Assembly (NCBI GenBank): GCA_965178125.1
Contig: OZ237745.1
Span: 434,001 to 498,000, forward strand
Reading direction: 5' to 3'
DNA: 64,000 bases
Source: Bilabrum cf. latius
Taxonomy: Eukaryota; Bigyra: Bicosoecida; Bigyra; Bicosoecida
Shown here: in pieces, positions 59,604 to 64,000 of the stretch
Position numbering within the stretch: the stretch's first letter is position 1
Layout of the letters: each line of letters opens with the position of its first letter
Translations under genes and position numbers: made by a program
The notes under the pieces: generated by a model
The model's database searches: none
What the model saw: only the letters and a program-made list of their open reading frames with translations
Told to the model about the DNA's origin: nothing

Positions 59604-62069
59604 ATGGCAGCATCAGCAGATTCCGGAAGCAAGATTGACGGCCACTCAGTTGGCATCGACCTGGGTGAGTTTGGAAGCGATATGCAACGATGAGGCTTCG
59701 AAATGCGCTGCCACGCGTCGGTGCGGCCGCAGTCTCGTTTGGACAGAGCGCGCTACATGCCTTCTGATCGCATCCATGCAAGGTCGCATATATTAAACAC
59801 ATCTCATTCTATCGCAGGCACCACCTATTCATGCGTCGGTGTGTGGCAGAACGACCGCGTCGAGATCATCGGTGAGAGTGGCGCGTAGTTGGCTGTGTTC
59901 CCGACATTTCGAGCGATATCCCGGCTGATGCACGTTCACTGCGCAATTCACGATGGCCTGTATTGATAATCACCATCAATAAGTGTTTATTAATGCGGTG
60001 ACTGTGTCGATTGTGCGACTGATGCCTTGGTTCACCAGGTTTCGACAGATTTCCAGGGTTTTCCAAGGTGCTCGGTCGGCGATTTCATTCACCATTGCGG
60101 CCGTGTACGGCTTCAATAGGCACCATGCGACTGTTTCCATGTATCCTTTTTCTGTCCTTGCTTTCTGCAATCTCTCGCAGCCAACGACATGGGCAACCGC
60201 ACGACCCCGTCGTACATCGCGTTCACCGATGCCGAGCGCCTCATCGGCGACGCCGCCAAGAACCAGGTGGCCATGAACCCTAAGAACACCGTGTTCGACG
60301 CCAAGCGTCTCATCGGCCGCAAGTTCGCGGACCCCAAGATCCAGGAGGACATGAAGCACTGGCCCTTCAGGGTGGTGGCCTCTCCCGACGGCAACCCCGT
60401 CATCCAGGTCGACTACAAGGGCGAGACCAAGACCTTCCGCCCCGAGGAGATGTCCGCCATGGTCCTTCAGAAGATGAAGGCCATCGCCGAGTCTTACCTC
60501 ACCGGTGACGTGAAGAACGCCGTGGTGACCGTGCCCGCGTACTTCAACGACTCCCAGCGCCAGGCCACCAAGGACGCCGGCACCATCGCCGGCCTCAACG
60601 TGCTGCGCATCATCAACGAGCCCACGGCCGCCGCCATCGCGTACGGCCTCGACAAGAAGGGCGGCGAGAAGAACGTGCTCATCTTCGACCTCGGCGGCGG
60701 CACCTTCGATGTGTCCCTCCTGACCATGGAGGACGGCATCTTCGAGGTCAAGGCCACGGCCGGCGACACCCATCTCGGTGGCGAGGACTTCGACAACCTG
60801 ATGGTGGACCACATGGTCAAGGTGTTCGAGCGCAAGAACAAGGGCGTGGGCAACATCCGCAAGAACGACCGCGCCATGCGCCGCCTGCGCACCGCCTGCG
60901 AGCGCGCCAAGCGCAGCCTGTCCACCCAGCTGCGCGCCCACATCGAGATCGACTCCCTGTTCGAGGGCGTGGACTTCTCCGCGGACGTGACCCAGTCCAA
61001 GTTCGAGGACCTGTGCGACACCCTGTTCAACAAGTGCATGTCCCCCGTGGCCCAGGTGCTCAAGGACTCCAAGATCCCCAAGGACAAGGTCGACGAGATC
61101 GTGCTGGTGGGCGGGTCCACCCGCATCCCCAAGATCCAGAACCTCCTCAAGAGCTTCTTCAACGGCAAGGAGGTGTGCAAGAGCATCAACCCCGATGAGG
61201 CCGTGGCCTATGGCGCCACCGTGCAGGCGGCCATCCTGAGCGGCAGCGGTGCCGGCACCAAGCTGGACGAGCTCCTGCTGCTGGACGTGACCCCCCTGTC
61301 CCTGGGCCTCGAGACGGCCGGCGGCGTGATGACCACGCTGATCAAGCGCAACACCACCATCCCCACCAACCAGAGCCAGACCTTCTCCACCTACCAGGAC
61401 AACCAGCCCGGCGTGCTGATCCAGGTGTACGAGGGAGAGCGCAAGATGACCAAGTTCAACAACCTGCTCGGCAAGTTCCAGCTGTCCGGCATCCCCCCCA
61501 TGCCCCGCGGCGTGCCCCAGGTGGAGGTCACCTACGACCTGGACGCGAATGGGATCCTCAACGTGAGCGCCGTGGAGAAGTCCACTGGCAAGGCCGAGAA
61601 GATCACCATCACCAACGACAAGGGGCGCCTGTCCAAGGACGACATCGAGCGGATGGTGTCCGAGGCCGAGAGCTTCTCCGCCGACGACGAGCGCATGGCC
61701 GAGCGCATCGAGGCCAAGAACGCCGTGGAGAACTACGCCTACAACGTGCGCAACAGCGTGCGCGACGACAAGGTCAAGGACAAGCTCTCGGACGAGGACC
61801 GCGAGACTGTCGAGAGCGCCGCCAAGGAGGTGATCGAGTGGATCGAGGAGCACGAGGAGTCCGAGAAGGAGGAGTTCGAGGCCAAGCAGAAGGAGCTCGA
61901 GCAGAAGGTCATGCCCATCATGACCAAGCTGTACGCCGGCATGGGCGGCGCACCCGGCGGGATGCCTGGCGGCATGCCCGGTGGTATGCCCGGCGGCATG
62001 GGCGGAGGCCCCGAGTCGGCCACTGCCATGGACGAGGACGACGGGCCCCAGATCGACGAGGTCGACTAA
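59604..62069 (+). CDS. HSP70: Cytosolic HSP70 chaperone
   Basis: Exons 59604-59664, 59818-59871 and 60181-62069 (introns 153 and 309 nt, GT-AG) give 667 residues. The splices rebuild [14 protein letters not shown] and [15 protein letters not shown], the ATP-binding domain start. [14 protein letters not shown] and [13 protein letters not shown] follow, then the substrate-binding domain, a GGMPGGM-rich tail and IDEVD, the cytosolic EEVD-type end that docks TPR co-chaperones. It is the only gene here that ends in UAA, and it has no UAG. Codons are strongly biased to C/G endings, as expected for a highly expressed gene. It folds and refolds proteins with ATP. Confidence 0.97.
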
Positions 62070-62919
62070 GCGGCAGGCACCCCGGTGCTGGCAGCCCTTG
62101 CCTCGGATGCGCACGCGACAGTGTGAGCAGCAACGCTTTTGTTTCAGCTGAATGATTTTCAGAAAGCTCTTGATATATTGCAACTATCTCAAAATGTCGT
62201 TTCATCTCTCAACTCTTCACAAGCTCGGGTTGAAATCGCATACACGAAAGCATGGCCGCACAGAGGCTAGCTCTCGCAGATCTGCCCGATCCGCACTGTA
62301 CGTGCGAGAGACTAGAGTCAGGGAGAGAAATGAGAAACTTGTTTCGCTTCCAGCTGCCCTAAGTCCAATGTGCCCTCGATCTAGTGCGACCTCACAGGCA
62401 CCCGCAGCCACGCGACGGTCGCACCACAGCCCTCCCGAGCCATTCATTGATTCTAGCTGTCCCCGGCCTGGCAATACCCCTTCCTCCTCCCTGTGCCTGG
62501 CCGCCGCTCAGAGGCCATCCATGTTTATCCCACCCCCCTGTCATGCCCTCCTGTCAACCTACCTGGCATTCAGATGCAGCCACGGACAGGTCCAAACCCA
62601 TGGCCGCCTGCAGCCCAGGAGCTCCTCTCCATTCGAAAAAAGGCTCCGATCAGTGACACGATTCAACTAAGGAAGCCGCCAAATGCGGTAGTGCTCTTTG
62701 AACTTCGCCGTGCTATCCTGCGCAAGAACACTCGTTCACCCGGACAACTGTCGCCGTTGGCTGTCGCTCCCCACCCCTGGCCTAGTGATCGGTGCACCAA
62801 GGGATTCGATACAAATCGTGCTGATTGTGCTCATCGTCTTGGCTAGAACATTGCACATTGCCAACGGCGTGGGCGCACGGGCGCACCTGGACAGCTCGAT
62901 CAAATGGCAGCGCTAACGG
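62070..62919. other. Convergent intergenic region, no supported gene
   Basis: 850 bp between the HSP70 and DIB1 stop codons. Short frames occur on the plus strand (62152-62916) but have no domain, no conserved pattern and no splice logic. It presumably contains two 3' UTRs. Confidence 0.4.
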
Positions 62920-63444
62920 TCAGTACTTGTGCGAAGTACTGTAGTCTTTGGGGCTGATTGCGAGGCCCCTCCCTTTCCTAGCCTGCTTGTAAACAGCTTC
63001 AATGATTGCGATCATCTCGTCCTCGTCGTCAAAAGCCCAGTCTATCTTGTTGTTGTTGCCAGTCCCAAGGTCCACCATGATGTGCTTGTTTCGATAGAAA
63101 AACATCACCGCACAGTCATCATCCCAGAGCTCGTACATCGAATTAAATTCTGGAACTTCCGTGGTATCTACCAGGTACACAACAGCAAACTTCTTGATCT
63201 TTTCGGCTATGCCAGCCAAGACCTCGTCAACAACCAGGCACGTGTCGTCCCAGTCATGGCCAAATCGAATGACAATAACCCGCTCTTCCTCATTCTGCAA
63301 AATTCAGTAACTAGCAAGGCGTAAAAGAGATGGTGGTGCTCGCTTTCGACCGATATTTCGCGCACCTCTCAATCATGTGTCTCTTACCAAGATAGCCTGG
63401 TCAACCGAATAACCGGTTCGTAAATGTGGAAGCAGATACGACAT
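62920..63444 (-). CDS. DIB1: U5 snRNP 15-kDa protein DIB1 (TXNL4A/Dim1)
   Basis: Exon 63444-63388 encodes MSYLLPHLRTGYSVDQAIL. After a 93-nt GT-AG intron, exon 63294-62920 continues NEEERVIVIRFGHDWD to UGA, 143 residues in all, against 142 in man. The whole thioredoxin-like sequence is colinear with human TXNL4A: FAVVYLVDTTEVPEFN, FFYRNKHIMVDLGTGNNNKI, ARKGRGLAISPKDYST. DIB1 is an essential component of the U4/U6.U5 tri-snRNP, consistent with the intron-rich genes here. It lacks the redox CxxC, as usual for this family. No UAG. Confidence 0.97.
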
Positions 63445-63792
63445 AGGAGACAACTCAAATTACTATTCTGATTCGCAGGCAATCTACTTTGTTCCGATGC
63501 AGGGAAGGAAATGAATAGACGGAATTTGGGAAAGTGCCAGCGGAACCGAGCACGGCGACTGCGCGGCGCCACAAGGACTTGCTTGCCAGATACAAAACGC
63601 GCGACACAGAACCCTAAATTGTGGTTTCACGGCAGTTGTCAATTGAATATTTATATCATTGTTAGATGTCATGATATTGCGCTGCATGGATCTGTAAATA
63701 GTACGCTACTCAACTTCTCCCTATCCCGTAGCACGCATTGAACTTGCATTCTTTTCTACGATTGCAGCAATTGAAGAGGCTAGCCTCGTAGC

Positions 63793-64000
63793 ATGCAGAC
63801 TCTTAAACGTACGAGAATTGTGCCACGAGTACTCCGTTGCCGCGGATGGCAAAGGCAACAGGTGCGTACAATGATCCGTCATGCGGAACGCGCACGACAA
63901 CCGCTGTCGTATGTGCACGGTGCCGACAGCGAAGCACTTTCGCACGAGACCCTGCCCCATGTGCTCTATGCTGCGGCCCATGACTTTGGCGACAGGCCCG
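63793..64000 (+). CDS. Acyl-CoA synthetase (ACSF2-like), 5' end only
   Basis: From ATG 63793 the frame is open to the right edge (69 residues). The first 35 residues (MQTLKRTRIVPRVLRC...) are Arg-rich without acids, like a mitochondrial presequence. They are followed by PLSYVHGADSEALSHETLPH...HDFGDRP, which resembles the start of ACSF2-type AMP-forming fatty-acyl-CoA synthetases (SYVHG, then a helix before DRPALV). The catalytic domain lies outside the window. Divergent to DIB1, 348 bp away. Confidence 0.55.
   Translation, partial: MQTLKRTRIVPRVLRCRGWQRQQVRTMIRHAERARQPLSYVHGADSEALSHETLPHVLYAAAHDFGDRP

Noticed and set aside
62067-62069. UAA also reassigned, as in ciliates or ulvophyte algae
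   Set aside because: HSP70 ends at UAA exactly after the EEVD-type C-terminus, and no modelled gene contains an in-frame UAA.
59976-62183. 735-codon minus-strand frame
   Set aside because: It is antisense to HSP70 exon 3, a well-known consequence of strong G/C third-position bias.

Overview
The window is nuclear DNA of a GC-rich single-celled eukaryote (a protist or alga; I could not place the lineage). The reasons are short GT-AG introns whose exons rejoin exactly in phase, a U5 snRNP protein (DIB1), a formin, the proteasome subunit Rpn12, cytosolic HSP70, and alpha- and beta-type subunits of PPi-dependent phosphofructokinase. The most important reading is the genetic code. UAG occurs inside almost every gene here and is read as an amino acid, while genes end at UGA (HSP70 at UAA). 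At three family-conserved positions the residue expected at the UAG is glutamine: the FQxxDD motif of the prenyl synthase, SGGQAPGGH of PFP-beta and AQLxPYY of Rpn12. All gene models below use UAG = Gln. With the standard code most of these genes would look like strings of broken fragments.

Layout. 1-22 kb holds host genes: the end of an RRM protein (+), a 3,152-residue formin in one exon (-, 10548-1090), a PX / CrtC-AttH / prenyl-synthase fusion (+), Rpn12 (+), a large cysteine-rich multi-span membrane protein (+) and a purple acid phosphatase (+). 22-40 kb is a repeat-rich insertion zone. It contains two nearly identical copies (22.4-26.8 and 35.8-40.0 kb) of an element encoding a P-loop NTPase plus PD-(D/E)XK-type nuclease protein (Crinkler/RHS-like), non-LTR retroelement fragments (28.6-34.9 kb), and a hAT-like miniature transposon with 8-bp target duplications beside copy 2. 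40-64 kb returns to host genes: a low-complexity hypothetical gene, PFP-beta and PFP-alpha head to head, a secreted protein followed by a 68-bp minisatellite, a GT32-type glycosyltransferase, a 2OG-Fe(II) oxygenase, a secreted coiled-coil protein, mitochondrial-type seryl-tRNA synthetase, aldehyde dehydrogenase, HSP70, DIB1, and the start of an acyl-CoA synthetase at the right edge.

How the genes work together. Apart from the two PFP subunits, which form one enzyme and sit on either side of a 515-bp shared promoter region, neighbours are functionally unrelated. Most host genes are arranged as divergent pairs separated by about 0.2-0.5 kb. There are no operons, rRNA genes, CRISPR arrays or tRNA genes that I could recognise.
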